Positions 18,606 to 27,803 of a stretch of 64,000 nucleotides of DNA are shown here, piece by piece (the stretch's first letter is position 1; every line of letters begins with the position of its first letter). Made by a program: the position numbers and the translations under genes. Origin of the DNA: Thermosipho atlanticus DSM 15807 (lineage in GTDB: Bacteria > Thermotogota > Thermotogae > Thermotogales > Fervidobacteriaceae); the NCBI RefSeq assembly GCF_900129985.1, contig NZ_FQXN01000001.1, positions 186,001-250,000 on the forward strand. Reading direction: 5' to 3'. The notes under the pieces were generated by a model. It ran no database searches. It saw nothing but the letters and a program-made list of their open reading frames with translations, and was not told the DNA's origin.

Positions 18606-20338
18606 AATTATTGTCTAGATTGTTGAAGTATGCCAAACCTTATATAGTGTTGTTTATTTTAGCAATAGCAATAGTTCTGTCGCTTACTTTTGTTACTTTA
18701 CTTCCGCCACAGATTGTTAGAACAACCATTAACAATTATATTACTAATAACAGTCTACCACTTGATCAAAGATTTAAAGGTATTTTTAAAATGGCAATTT
18801 ATTATTTGCTTTCCACAAGTGCTATTTTTGTTTTGGAATATTTTTCGATTTTTTTGACAACATATATTGGAGGAAAAATTGTATACGATATTAGGAATGA
18901 TTTATTTAAGCATGTTTTGAGGTTACCCATGTCGTTTTTTGATAGACATCCTAGTGGGCAAATAACTACTAGAATTGCAAATGATACTCAGAATGTGATG
19001 GATTTTTTCACATCAGTAATTACTAGTATTGTTAATGATGTTTTTTTGTTATCAGGTGTAATAATAATGATGTTAAGGGTCAGTTCAAGTTTATTTGTCA
19101 ATATTTCATTTGTATTTCCAGTTTTAATTATTGCAATGCTGTTGTTTAGATATTTTGATTTAAAAGCTTATAAGGCTGTAAGATCGAATATCTCTAGAGT
19201 AAATGCTTACCTTGCTGAACACATTGCTGGAATGCCTGTTGTAAAACTTTTTAATGCTGAAGAATATGAAAGTAAAGGATTTGATAGAGTCAATAAAGAC
19301 TTGTATAAATCAAGAATTCAGCAAATGTATGTTTTTGCTATTTTTAGGCCGACTGTTAGTACACTTTATAGACTTGCTATTGCAGCTATTGTGTGGATGG
19401 GGGCAAATTATATTGCCAACAAAACCTTAAACTTCGGTGATTTGTATGCTTTTGTTGCATATTTAGAGTTATTCATGAGACCACTTGAAGATTTATCCGA
19501 AAAATATGACGTTATTCAAAATACTATTGCAAGTGCTGAAAAGATCTTTACTTTAATGGATGAGTCAGAAGAACATTTTGGAGACGAAGAAGGAAAGTCT
19601 AAGATAGAAAAAGGAGAAATCGAATTTAGAAATGTCTGGTTTAGATATACTGAGGAAAGATGGATTTTAAAAGATATAAATTTGCACTTTAAACCCGGAG
19701 AATTAATAGCAATAGTTGGTGAAACGGGAGCAGGAAAAACTTCTATTATGAATTTGATTAATGGAATGTATCGTCCTGAAAGGGGAAAGATATTGATTGA
19801 TAATGTAGAGCTAGAAAAGTACAATATACATGAACTTAGAAAACAGGTTTCTGCGGTACCTCAAGATGTGGTTTTATTTACAGGGACTTTACTGGATAAT
19901 GTGAGATTATTCCACGAAGAAATTGATGAAGAAGCAGTAAAAGAAGCTTTGAAAAAGGTTTATGTGTGGGATCTTATAGAAAGATTACCAAATGGACTTT
20001 ATACGAAGATTATTGAAAGAGGGAAAGGAATTTCAGCTGGCGAAAGGCAATTAATAGCGTTAGCTAGATCAATTTTATTTGATGCAAAAGTATTTATATT
20101 AGATGAAGCAACTAGCAATATTGATGTGCAGACTGAAGAAAGGATTCAAAAAGCAGTAAGGGAACTTTCTAGAAATAAGACTGTTATTATGATTGCGCAT
20201 AGATTAGCTACAGTAGTTAATGCCGATAGGATAATTGTTGTACACAATGGACAAATTGTAGAAGAAGGCACACATTTTTCTCTTATGAGAAAAAAGGGAA
20301 TATATTATAAACTGTATGAAATACAGTTTGCAAAATAA
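18602..20338 (+). CDS. ABC exporter, fused membrane and ATPase domains
   Basis: The 578-residue half-transporter has six membrane helices in residues 1-310 and an ATPase domain from about 340. Motifs are Walker A GETGAGKTS, signature SAGERQLIAL, Walker B KVFILDEATS and the switch histidine in IMIAHRLA. One copy only is present, so it probably works as a homodimer, exporting a lipid, drug or peptide. The stop codon lies two bases from the 3' end of the oppositely oriented SRP RNA. It overlaps the GGDEF gene by four bases. Confidence 0.88.
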   Translation: MKLLSRLLKYAKPYIVLFILAIAIVLSLTFVTLLPPQIVRTTINNYITNNSLPLDQRFKGIFKMAIYYLLSTSAIFVLEYFSIFLTTYIGGKIVYDIRNDLFKHVLRLPMSFFDRHPSGQITTRIANDTQNVMDFFTSVITSIVNDVFLLSGVIIMMLRVSSSLFVNISFVFPVLIIAMLLFRYFDLKAYKAVRSNISRVNAYLAEHIAGMPVVKLFNAEEYESKGFDRVNKDLYKSRIQQMYVFAIFRPTVSTLYRLAIAAIVWMGANYIANKTLNFGDLYAFVAYLELFMRPLEDLSEKYDVIQNTIASAEKIFTLMDESEEHFGDEEGKSKIEKGEIEFRNVWFRYTEERWILKDINLHFKPGELIAIVGETGAGKTSIMNLINGMYRPERGKILIDNVELEKYNIHELRKQVSAVPQDVVLFTGTLLDNVRLFHEEIDEEAVKEALKKVYVWDLIERLPNGLYTKIIERGKGISAGERQLIALARSILFDAKVFILDEATSNIDVQTEERIQKAVRELSRNKTVIMIAHRLATVVNADRIIVVHNGQIVEEGTHFSLMRKKGIYYKLYEIQFAK

Positions 20339-20340
20339 AA

Positions 20341-20613
20341 TGGTGCCGTGCACCCCTGCTTCGATCAATCAAGACCTGAGCGTTCCTTTGGTAAAGGCTC
20401 CAGCTGGGCACCCCTACGGCACACACTTGCCTGCTTAGGGCTGCTTCCTTCCGGACCTGACCCGGTTCGCAGGTAGTTGTTGCGTAGGACCCAGCCTTCA
20501 ACACCCCACCAAAGGTCGTTTTCAGACCTTGACGACCTCGGCAGAGGATTTCAGCCCCGCTAGGTGGATTTCGGGTTCAGGGGACCACCAACCCCCCGCT
20601 TAGCACGGCACCA
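20341..20613 (-). ncRNA. ffs: Signal recognition particle RNA, long bacterial type
   Basis: On the minus strand the sequence contains GGTCAGGTCCGGAAGGAAGC, the universal SRP helix 8 core with its GGAA tetraloop. The two ends pair: TGGTGCCGTG at the right end and CACGGCACCA at the left, giving a closed 273-base molecule. The 5' third (CTGAACCCGAAATCC and its surroundings) resembles the Alu domain of the Bacillus 6S-type SRP RNA, so this is the long form. The GGTGC-ACG-GCACC hairpin and a following TTTTATTTT at the 3' end could terminate transcription. Confidence 0.95.
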
Positions 20614-20618
20614 AAATT

Positions 20619-20646
20619 ATTCTACCATCAATTTTCAAAAAGTCAA
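20619..20646 (-). promoter_or_regulatory. Promoter of the SRP RNA gene
   Basis: Read on the minus strand, TTGACT (20646-20641) and TAGAAT (20624-20619) are separated by 16 bases, and the RNA 5' end follows about six bases later. This places the likely start at about 20613. Confidence 0.8.
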
Positions 20647-20652
20647 AAAAAT

Positions 20653-20681
20653 TTTTTAATTCAATTAAAATTTGTTATAAT
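20653..20681 (+). promoter_or_regulatory. Promoter of the membrane protein and Opp operon
   Basis: TGTTATAAT at 20673-20681 is an extended -10. The -35 is poor (T-rich near 20655). It faces away from the SRP promoter with about 30 bases between the two -10 elements and their -35 regions nearly touching. Confidence 0.65.
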
Positions 20682-20698
20682 ATACGAGGGGTGAAAGA

Positions 20699-21298
20699 TT
20701 GAAAGGCTGGCTAATAATATTCATCATAACTGTTTTAGTAATTGTAGGATTTTTTATAAATCTTAATTTGCCAAAAAAAATCTATTTAAAAGGTAATAGT
20801 TATATTGTTTCAAAGTTTATTGACTACTTAAACAAAAATGGAATTAATTTTAAATTGGTTGATGAAAAAAATGCAAGATATGTGATTGATTTTAACAATT
20901 TAAAAGTTTCTCTTTTTAATGGGTTGGATTTTCAAGTTAATTGGAAAGATGAAGATTTAAAGAAATGTCTCGAAAAATTTGAAGAATTTAATGGTTGTAA
21001 AATTTTAAGAAAAAATAACGAACTTAACTTATCTAATGTGTATTTTTACGAACACTTTACATTTTTTCTTAGTTGTGGTATAAATATTATAGTTAGTCCG
21101 AGTGCTATTGAGGGTCTCGAAAACTTCGTATATCAAACTTTTCTGAAAATAATAAAAGGTGATTATAGTGATTTCGAAAATGGCTTTCTTGTAACAGATA
21201 TGTATGTTTATGTTTTAAATGATAAATTAGATTTAATAGGAATTTACGATCCAAAATTGGATGTTTTAAATGTAGTGATTGAAAAAAATATACAGTAA
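20699..21298 (+). CDS. Hypothetical protein with N-terminal membrane anchor
   Basis: I do not recognise this 199-residue protein. It starts with one hydrophobic helix (residues 3-22) and continues as a mixed alpha/beta part without cysteine-metal motifs or nucleotide-binding loops; two cysteines are near residues 81 and 92. The start is TTG 20699 behind GAGGGGTGA. It is 15 bases upstream of oppD and shares its promoter, so it may be connected with the transporter, but nothing in the sequence proves this. Confidence 0.6.
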   Translation: MKGWLIIFIITVLVIVGFFINLNLPKKIYLKGNSYIVSKFIDYLNKNGINFKLVDEKNARYVIDFNNLKVSLFNGLDFQVNWKDEDLKKCLEKFEEFNGCKILRKNNELNLSNVYFYEHFTFFLSCGINIIVSPSAIEGLENFVYQTFLKIIKGDYSDFENGFLVTDMYVYVLNDKLDLIGIYDPKLDVLNVVIEKNIQ

Positions 21299-21313
21299 GA
21301 GAGGTGAAAGCTT

Positions 21314-22324
21314 TTGGAACCTATACTTTCTGTTAGAAACCTTAGTACTTGGTTCTACATGGAGGAAGGCATTGTAAAAGCAGTGAACGAAGTAAATTTC
21401 GACCTCCATGAAAATGAAGTTGTAGGTATAGTTGGTGAAACTGGATCTGGGAAGAGTGTAACAGTGCGTTCTATAATGAGGTTGATTCATAAACCTGGTA
21501 AGATAGTTGATGGTCAGGTTATTTATAGAGGAAGAGGTAAAGAAGAGGATATTTTGAAATTACCTGAAGATGAAATGACAAAAATTCGCGGAGAAGAAAT
21601 AAGTATGGTTTTTCAAGATCCACTTACTTCATTAAATCCATTGTACACAATTGGAGATCAGCTTGTTGAAACGATCATTCAACATCAGGATGTTGATAGG
21701 AAAACGGCATGGGAAATTGGTATAGAGATGTTAAAGAAAGTTCAAATTCCCGAGGCTGAAAAAAGGATGATGGCTTATCCGTTTGAATTCAGTGGAGGGA
21801 TGAGGCAACGTGCAGTAATTGCAATTGCATTATCATGTAATCCTAAAGTTTTAATTGCGGACGAACCTACGACAGCCTTAGATGTAACTATTCAAGCACA
21901 AATTTTGGACTTAATGAGAGAATTACAAAAAGAATTTAAGACAGGATTGTTGTTTATAACTCACGATTTAGGAGTTATTGCTTCAATGGCTGATAGGATA
22001 ATTGTAATGTATGGTGGAAGGCAAATGGAATTTGCTAGTGCTGAAGATATTTTTTATAAACCTATGCATCCATATACCCATATGTTATTGAGAGCGATTC
22101 CTAGACTTGATAAAAAGCAAGATAAGTTGGAAGCTATTCCTGGGCAACCTCCGAGAATGATTGATGTGCCTAATATTTGTCCATTTGCGCCAAGGTGTCC
22201 AAGGAGATTGGATAAATGTACAAAAGAACTCCCAGAATTTACTGAGATTGAACCAGGACATTATGTGAGATGTTTTAATCCGGTTATAGAGACAAAGAAA
22301 TCGGAGGCGATTGCCAATGAATGA
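21314..22324 (+). CDS. oppD: Oligopeptide-type ABC transporter ATPase (OppD family)
   Basis: The 336-residue ATPase powers uptake with OppF. It has Walker A GETGSGKS, Q-loop FQDPLTSLNP, signature FSGGMRQRAVIA, Walker B VLIADEPTTALD, and the C-terminal oligopeptide-transporter extension with cysteines in ICPFAPRCPRRLDKC, which in relatives binds an iron-sulfur cluster. The start is TTG 21314 behind GAGGTGA. In Thermotogota, transporters of this family often carry oligosaccharides, so the substrate is open. Confidence 0.9.
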   Translation: MEPILSVRNLSTWFYMEEGIVKAVNEVNFDLHENEVVGIVGETGSGKSVTVRSIMRLIHKPGKIVDGQVIYRGRGKEEDILKLPEDEMTKIRGEEISMVFQDPLTSLNPLYTIGDQLVETIIQHQDVDRKTAWEIGIEMLKKVQIPEAEKRMMAYPFEFSGGMRQRAVIAIALSCNPKVLIADEPTTALDVTIQAQILDLMRELQKEFKTGLLFITHDLGVIASMADRIIVMYGGRQMEFASAEDIFYKPMHPYTHMLLRAIPRLDKKQDKLEAIPGQPPRMIDVPNICPFAPRCPRRLDKCTKELPEFTEIEPGHYVRCFNPVIETKKSEAIANE

Positions 22325-23309
22325 TGTAATAATTAGAGTTCAAAATCTAAAAAAATATTTTCCAATTACCAAAGGCTTTATGATAAAAAAACGTGTGGGA
22401 GATGTTAAAGCAGTAGACAATGTTTCTTTTGAAGTAAGAAGAAAAGAAACTTTTGCTTTAGTTGGCGAGTCTGGATGTGGGAAAACCACAACGGCAAGGA
22501 CAATGTTAAGGTTAATTGATCCCACAGATGGAAAAATAGAAATTTTGGGAACGGATATATCACATTTAAATCGAAGAGAATTGCTTCCATTTAGGAGAAA
22601 AATGCAAATTGTTTTTCAGAATCCTATTGGTTCGTTAAATCCAAGAATGACAATTGGACAAATTTTGACTGAACCTCTATTATTTCATAAAATTGTTAAT
22701 TCCAAGCAAGAAGCATATGATAAAGCTGTTGAATTGTTAAAGATGGTTGGTCTTAAAGCATATCATATGGACAGATATCCTCATCAGTTTAGTGGTGGGC
22801 AAAAACAGAGGATAGCTATTGCAAGAGCTTTATCTGTTGATCCTGAAATAGTTTTTCTTGATGAGCCAACTTCGGCTTTAGATGTTTCAGTTCAAGCTCA
22901 AATTATTAATCTTTTTATGAAATTTCAGGAAGAATTGGGATTAACTTATGTATTTATATCTCACGATTTGTCCTTAGTAAGATTTATAAGTGATAAAGTC
23001 GCTGTAATGTATTTAGGTAGAATTGTTGAAATGGGCGATGTTGACGAAATTTTCGATAATCCGATTCATCCGTATACGAAAGCATTGTTATCAGCATCGC
23101 CAATTCCAGATCCAAAAGTTGAAAAGAAAAGAAAGAGAATAATTTTAACAGGCGGAGTACCTAGTCCAATTGCAAGGCCTAATGGATGTTTCTTTCATCC
23201 GAGATGTCCGTACAAAATGGAAAAGTGTGAAAAAGAGTATCCAATGATGTATAATGTTTCTGAAAATCACCAGGTATCATGTTACCTGGTAGAAAAAGAG
23301 GGGGTGTGA
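22317..23309 (+). CDS. oppF: Oligopeptide-type ABC transporter ATPase (OppF family)
   Basis: The 330-residue second ATPase has Walker A GESGCGKT, Q-loop FQNPIGSLNP, signature FSGGQKQRIAIA, Walker B IVFLDEPTSALD, and the C-terminal cysteine extension GCFFHPRCPYKMEKC. ATG 22317 is chosen over TTG 22311 because CGGAGGCGA lies at 22302-22309. It overlaps oppD by eight bases. A hairpin lies at its 3' end just ahead of the binding-protein gene. Confidence 0.9.
   Translation: MNDVIIRVQNLKKYFPITKGFMIKKRVGDVKAVDNVSFEVRRKETFALVGESGCGKTTTARTMLRLIDPTDGKIEILGTDISHLNRRELLPFRRKMQIVFQNPIGSLNPRMTIGQILTEPLLFHKIVNSKQEAYDKAVELLKMVGLKAYHMDRYPHQFSGGQKQRIAIARALSVDPEIVFLDEPTSALDVSVQAQIINLFMKFQEELGLTYVFISHDLSLVRFISDKVAVMYLGRIVEMGDVDEIFDNPIHPYTKALLSASPIPDPKVEKKRKRIILTGGVPSPIARPNGCFFHPRCPYKMEKCEKEYPMMYNVSENHQVSCYLVEKEGV
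23269..23290 (+). other. Hairpin ahead of the binding-protein gene
   Basis: The arms ACCAGGTA and TACCTGGT form a perfect 8 bp stem with a six-base loop, inside the last codons of oppF and 23 bases before the next ATG. No T run follows, so it is not a terminator. It may protect or mark a processing site for the downstream mRNA. Confidence 0.55.
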
Positions 23310-23313
23310 GTTT

Positions 23314-25053
23314 ATGAAGAAACTCTCAGTACTTTTGATAGTTTTAGCAGTGGTATTTGCTTTTGCTGCTCAGCTTCCATATATTGGAGCAGATGCAACT
23401 GGTAAACATGGTGGACAGTTTGTTATAGGAACTTTGTCTGGACCAAAAACTTTGAATGATGTTGTTGCAAAAGAAACAAGTTCCACAGATGTTATTGATT
23501 TGTTTATGGGATATGGTGGAACGTTGATTGAAAGACATGGTGTTGATATGAAGTTTTATCCCGCGATTGCTGAAAGTTGGGAAGGTCCAAGGTTGACTTC
23601 AGATGGTGGTATGGAAATTATTTGGCACATCAGAAAGGGAGTTAAATTTAGTGATGGTCATCCTCTTACAGCGGATGATATAGTCTTTACTCTTAACGAA
23701 ATTTACACAAATCCAGATATTCCAAGTTCAATGCAAGATGTTTTAATGAGCACAAACGGATATTTACCAAAAGCAGAAAAAATTGATGATTACACAGTAA
23801 GAATGTATTATCCTGAACCATTCAGGTTAGCATTTAGATATTTGGGCGGAATGTACATTTTCCCAAAACATATAGCCGAAGAATATGTAAAGAATGGAAA
23901 CTTCCAAGAATTTTGGACAGTTGATGCAATTAACGATGGAAAAATAGTTGGACTAGGTCCATATATTCCAGTAGAATATGTTCCAGATCAATATGTTAGA
24001 TTTGTAAAAAATCCTTACTATTGGAAAAAAGATGCAAATGGTGAACAATTACCATACTTTGATGAAGTAGTATTTAAAATTATCTCCAACCAAGATGCAA
24101 TGAGACTTGCATTTGAAAATGGTGAAATTGATGTATACGCTCCAAGAGGAACAGAGTTTGCTGAACTTAAAGAAAAAGAAAAAGAACTTAATATTGTAGT
24201 TACTACAGCTGGACCAGCATATGGTACGACATTTATTACATTTAACTGGAATACACCAGATCCAGTTAAGAGAAAATGGTTCAGAAACGAACACTTTAGA
24301 AAAGCAATTGCACATGCAATTGATAAAGACTCTATAATTGATACACTTTATAATGGTTTGGGTATTGCACAATGGTCACCTGTTTCAATGAGTTCACCAT
24401 TCTATAATGAAGATGTTGTAGTAAAATACGAGTTTGATCTTGATCTTGCAAGAGCAGAGCTTGAACTTGGTGGATTTACCTGGAATGAAAATGGGCAACT
24501 TGTTGATGAAGATGGAAATCCTGTTAAATTCTTGTTAACAACTAATGCTGGAAATAGAGTAAGAGAAGGAGTAGCAAATATTATTCAAGACGCATTAAAG
24601 CAACTTGGTATGGATGTAACATTTACTCCAATTGACTTTAATACATTAGTTCAAAAACTTCTCAATACAGGTGATTGGGAAGCAGTTATTATTGGTTTAA
24701 CTGGTGGAGATGAACCACAAGGTGGTGCAAATGTATGGAAAGTAGATGCAGGTTTACATTTCTGGAATTATTCACCTGAAGTGGCAGAATATGTTGATAA
24801 AAATGATTATTATTTACCAGATTGGGAACTTGAAATTGATAAGATATTCAGAGAAAATGTAAAAATACTTGACGAAAAAGTTGTATATGACTACTTCTCA
24901 AGGTTCCAACAACTTGTTTCTGAACATCTACCTTTAATTTACACAGTTAACTCTTTGAGACTTTATGCATATAAAGCAACACTTAGAAATGTAAAGATAG
25001 GACTTCTTGGTGGAACAACCTGGAATATTTATGAAGAGTGGAAAGAAGAATAA
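23314..25053 (+). CDS. oppA: Extracellular solute-binding protein, family 5
   Basis: The 579-residue periplasmic protein captures the substrate for the transporter. Residues 1-19 are a signal peptide ending in AFAA, with no lipobox cysteine, so the protein is probably free in the periplasm. Family 5 features include GVKFSDGHPLTADDIVFTL near residue 109 and AFENGEIDVYAPRG near residue 266. Peptide or oligosaccharide binding cannot be told apart here. The gene is flanked by hairpins, which fits higher expression than the permease genes. Confidence 0.88.
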   Translation: MKKLSVLLIVLAVVFAFAAQLPYIGADATGKHGGQFVIGTLSGPKTLNDVVAKETSSTDVIDLFMGYGGTLIERHGVDMKFYPAIAESWEGPRLTSDGGMEIIWHIRKGVKFSDGHPLTADDIVFTLNEIYTNPDIPSSMQDVLMSTNGYLPKAEKIDDYTVRMYYPEPFRLAFRYLGGMYIFPKHIAEEYVKNGNFQEFWTVDAINDGKIVGLGPYIPVEYVPDQYVRFVKNPYYWKKDANGEQLPYFDEVVFKIISNQDAMRLAFENGEIDVYAPRGTEFAELKEKEKELNIVVTTAGPAYGTTFITFNWNTPDPVKRKWFRNEHFRKAIAHAIDKDSIIDTLYNGLGIAQWSPVSMSSPFYNEDVVVKYEFDLDLARAELELGGFTWNENGQLVDEDGNPVKFLLTTNAGNRVREGVANIIQDALKQLGMDVTFTPIDFNTLVQKLLNTGDWEAVIIGLTGGDEPQGGANVWKVDAGLHFWNYSPEVAEYVDKNDYYLPDWELEIDKIFRENVKILDEKVVYDYFSRFQQLVSEHLPLIYTVNSLRLYAYKATLRNVKIGLLGGTTWNIYEEWKEE

Positions 25054-25074
25054 TAATTTGTAAAGATTTTCTTT

Positions 25075-25101
25075 TGCGGGCGTGCTCCCGCCCGCATTTT
25101 T
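25075..25101 (+). terminator. Hairpin with T run between oppA and the permease genes
   Basis: The 8 bp GC-rich stem TGCGGGCG/CGCCCGCA with loop TGCTCC is followed by TTTTT. Its place in the middle of the operon suggests partial termination, giving more oppA than permease mRNA. Confidence 0.85.
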
Positions 25102-25127
25102 CAAATATTTGAAGAGAGGTGAATGAA

Positions 25128-26093
25128 TTGCTAAGATATATAGCACGTAGATTGATAATATTAATTCCTGAGCTCTTCATAATAACGTTGATAGTATTTT
25201 TAATAATGCAAGCAGCACCTGGAGATTTTTTGGATCAATATAGGCTTGATCCTTCTGTTTCAAAGGAATTTTTGGAGTCTTTACAAAAACAATATGGTCT
25301 TGATCAACCTATCATGGTCCAATATTTCAAATGGTTGAAAGGGCTTTTAACAGGAGATCTTGGTTATTCTTTTTATTATAGAAGACCCGTCACTGATTTA
25401 ATTGGCGAAAGAGTACTTGCAACTTTGATTTTATCATTATATTCTTTTGTGATTTCTTGGATTTTAGGAGTTATCTTGGGTGTAGTTTCAGCACTAAAAA
25501 AATATTCATTTTGGGATAAATTCTTAACAGTTATTGCATTTACTGGAATTGCTATTCCTGGATTTTTCTTAGCTTTGTTATTACTATATTTTGCAGCAAA
25601 AACTGGTACATTTCCTGTTGCTGGAATGTATAGTGTAACGCATGGCCAGATGAATGTTTGGCAGGGGTTTAAGGATATTTTTTGGCATTTGCAACTTCCT
25701 GCGTTTACTTTAACTTTTGGTGGTTTTGCAGGTTTGATGAGGTATATGAGAGGAAGTTTATTGGACGTGCTTAATGAAGATTATGTTGAATTTGCTCGTG
25801 CAAAGGGCATGCCTGAAAGAGTTGTAATATTTAAGCATGCAATGAGAAATGCGATAAATCCATTAATTACGATGTTTGGTTTTAGTTTGTCAGCATTATT
25901 AGGTGGTGCAGTTATTACTGAAACGATCTTTTCATGGCCAGGATTAGGAAGGCTTGTCTATCAAGCATTAGTTCAACAAGATATTTATGTAGTTATGGCA
26001 AGTACAGTGATTAGCGTCATTATGTTGATAGCTGGAAATTTAGTTGGTGATATTCTTCTAGCTGCAGTTGATCCAAGAATTAGGTTGGAATAG
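25128..26093 (+). CDS. oppB: Oligopeptide-type ABC transporter permease (OppB family)
   Basis: The 321-residue membrane protein begins LRYIARRLIILIPELFIITL, as is usual for OppB, and has six membrane helices. The ATPase-contact loop is EYVEFARAKGMPERVVIFKHAMRNA (here EDYVEFARAKG, then KHAMRNAINPLITMFG) near residue 215. TTG 25128 is preferred to GTG 25119, which overlaps the ribosome binding site AGAGAGGTGA. Confidence 0.9.
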   Translation: MLRYIARRLIILIPELFIITLIVFLIMQAAPGDFLDQYRLDPSVSKEFLESLQKQYGLDQPIMVQYFKWLKGLLTGDLGYSFYYRRPVTDLIGERVLATLILSLYSFVISWILGVILGVVSALKKYSFWDKFLTVIAFTGIAIPGFFLALLLLYFAAKTGTFPVAGMYSVTHGQMNVWQGFKDIFWHLQLPAFTLTFGGFAGLMRYMRGSLLDVLNEDYVEFARAKGMPERVVIFKHAMRNAINPLITMFGFSLSALLGGAVITETIFSWPGLGRLVYQALVQQDIYVVMASTVISVIMLIAGNLVGDILLAAVDPRIRLE

Positions 26094-26106
26094 GAGGTAG
26101 TATTGG

Positions 26107-27741
26107 ATGGCAAAAAAGAAGGATGAATTAAAAAATAAAAATAATGTGAATAATGAAAATATAGATTTTGAAGAAGTTTATTTATCTCGTGGACAATTGA
26201 TGTGGCGTGCTTTTAAAAAGAATAAATTAGCAATGTTTGGTTTATGGATTTTAATAATCATGTATATCGTGATGTTCGCTGCTGATTTCTTAGCTCCATA
26301 TAATCCTTTTGATCAGAGTCTAAAACATTCTTATGCTCCTCCAACTAAAGTTTCATCAGTGTATAAGGTAAAAGATTTTGAACAAAAAGTGGGATTGCAT
26401 GTTTTGCCTTGTACAAGTTATGTTGATAAGTTAGATTATACAAGAAAAACTAGACAATTACTTTTTCCTAGTCGTTTAACTTTAGAGTATAAAGGAAAAG
26501 TTATTACATTAGTTGTTAATAATGCAAAATATTTTCCAAGAAATGAATTTCCTGGTGAAGTAATTAATACTGATAAAATTCAATTTAGTTTGAAAAAGGA
26601 AGAATATGCATTTGTAGGTGGAAAATGGATAAAACTTTCTTCATCAAGTGAAAAAACGGATTATTTAGTTTTTGGAATTAACGATTCTATTTTAACTGAT
26701 GGAGAAGCCTTTGTTGAAAATGATACTAGGACAGCCAAAAATGTAATTTTTGGGAAATATTCATTCAAACTCAGAGTAAATTCAGAAGATGAAATAGAAA
26801 AAGTAGGTTTAAAGTATTACATTAACTATATAAAATATACAGATGAAAATGGAAAAACAAAGATTTTAATGGGTAAGGATTTAAAGGTCTTAGATTTTGA
26901 TTATAAGTATTATCCTATTAAGTGGTTTGTAAAATCCTGGGGTCCAAAAGAGAAAGATTATGGAAGAGTAGGTTACATTTTATGGGTCATTCCTTTAAAA
27001 CATCATTTGTTTGGTGTGGATAATTATGATAACAATCCATTTGTGAAATTATATATTCTTGGTTCAGATCAATTTGGTCGAGATGTATGGAGTAGAATAA
27101 TTTTTGCATCAAGGATTTCGTTATCTATAGGGTTCATTGGTTTAGCGATTACTTTGACATTATCTTTGTTCTTTGGAGGAATAGCAGGTTATTATGGAGG
27201 TATGGCCGACGAATTGTTAATGAGATTTACAGAAATTATAATGTCCATACCGGGTTTTTATCTTCTTATATTGCTGAGGTCATTATTACCTCTTGATATG
27301 CCGTCATCTCAAATATATATACTTCTTGTTTTTATATTATCATTCATTGGTTGGGCCGGAAGAGCGAGAATTATAAGAGGTATGGTTCTTTCTATCAAAA
27401 GAAACGAATTTGTTGAAGCAGCAGTTGCTTTGGGCTATCCTGATAGGAAGATATTGTGGAAGCATGTTATTCCGAATACAATGACATATATGATTGTAAC
27501 CTCAACATTAGCAATTCCAGGATATATTTTAGGTGAGGCTGGGTTATCGTTCTTAGGGCTCGGAATTCGTGAACCATCAGCCTCGTGGGGGCTTATGATG
27601 GCAAGGGCGCAAGATATTTATGTACTACAAAGTGCGCCATGGTTACTCATACCAGGTATATTTATATTTGTAACCGTTCTTGCTTTTAACTTTGTTGGCG
27701 ATGGTTTACGTGATGCATTTGACCCAAGAGCGTTAGGATAA
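26107..27741 (+). CDS. oppC: Oligopeptide-type ABC transporter permease (OppC family) with large insertion
   Basis: OppC proteins are normally about 300 residues; this one has 544. The N-terminal helix (residues 41-62) and PYNPFDQ are in place, but the conserved LGSDQFGRDVWSR comes only at about residue 318. The 230 or so residues between them (about 78-310) look like a beta-rich soluble domain outside the membrane. The last 220 residues are a normal permease with EAAVALGYPDRKILWKHVIPN as the ATPase contact and GLSFLGLGIREPSASWG at the end. The insertion may bind the solute-binding protein or the substrate. Confidence 0.88.
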   Translation: MAKKKDELKNKNNVNNENIDFEEVYLSRGQLMWRAFKKNKLAMFGLWILIIMYIVMFAADFLAPYNPFDQSLKHSYAPPTKVSSVYKVKDFEQKVGLHVLPCTSYVDKLDYTRKTRQLLFPSRLTLEYKGKVITLVVNNAKYFPRNEFPGEVINTDKIQFSLKKEEYAFVGGKWIKLSSSSEKTDYLVFGINDSILTDGEAFVENDTRTAKNVIFGKYSFKLRVNSEDEIEKVGLKYYINYIKYTDENGKTKILMGKDLKVLDFDYKYYPIKWFVKSWGPKEKDYGRVGYILWVIPLKHHLFGVDNYDNNPFVKLYILGSDQFGRDVWSRIIFASRISLSIGFIGLAITLTLSLFFGGIAGYYGGMADELLMRFTEIIMSIPGFYLLILLRSLLPLDMPSSQIYILLVFILSFIGWAGRARIIRGMVLSIKRNEFVEAAVALGYPDRKILWKHVIPNTMTYMIVTSTLAIPGYILGEAGLSFLGLGIREPSASWGLMMARAQDIYVLQSAPWLLIPGIFIFVTVLAFNFVGDGLRDAFDPRALG

Positions 27742-27748
27742 AAAGTAT

Positions 27749-27778
27749 AAAAGCCTGGTTGATTGCCAGGCTTTTTAT
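27749..27778 (+). terminator. Terminator of the Opp operon
   Basis: The stem AAGCCTGG/CCAGGCTT has a seven-base loop and is followed by TTTTT. It lies eight bases after the oppC stop. Confidence 0.9.
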
Positions 27779-27803
27779 TTGACTTATAATAAAAATCTTG
27801 CAT

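Noticed and set aside
20283-20504. Open 73-codon minus-strand frame
   Set aside because: It falls inside the SRP RNA gene and the exporter end; the RNA structure explains the sequence.
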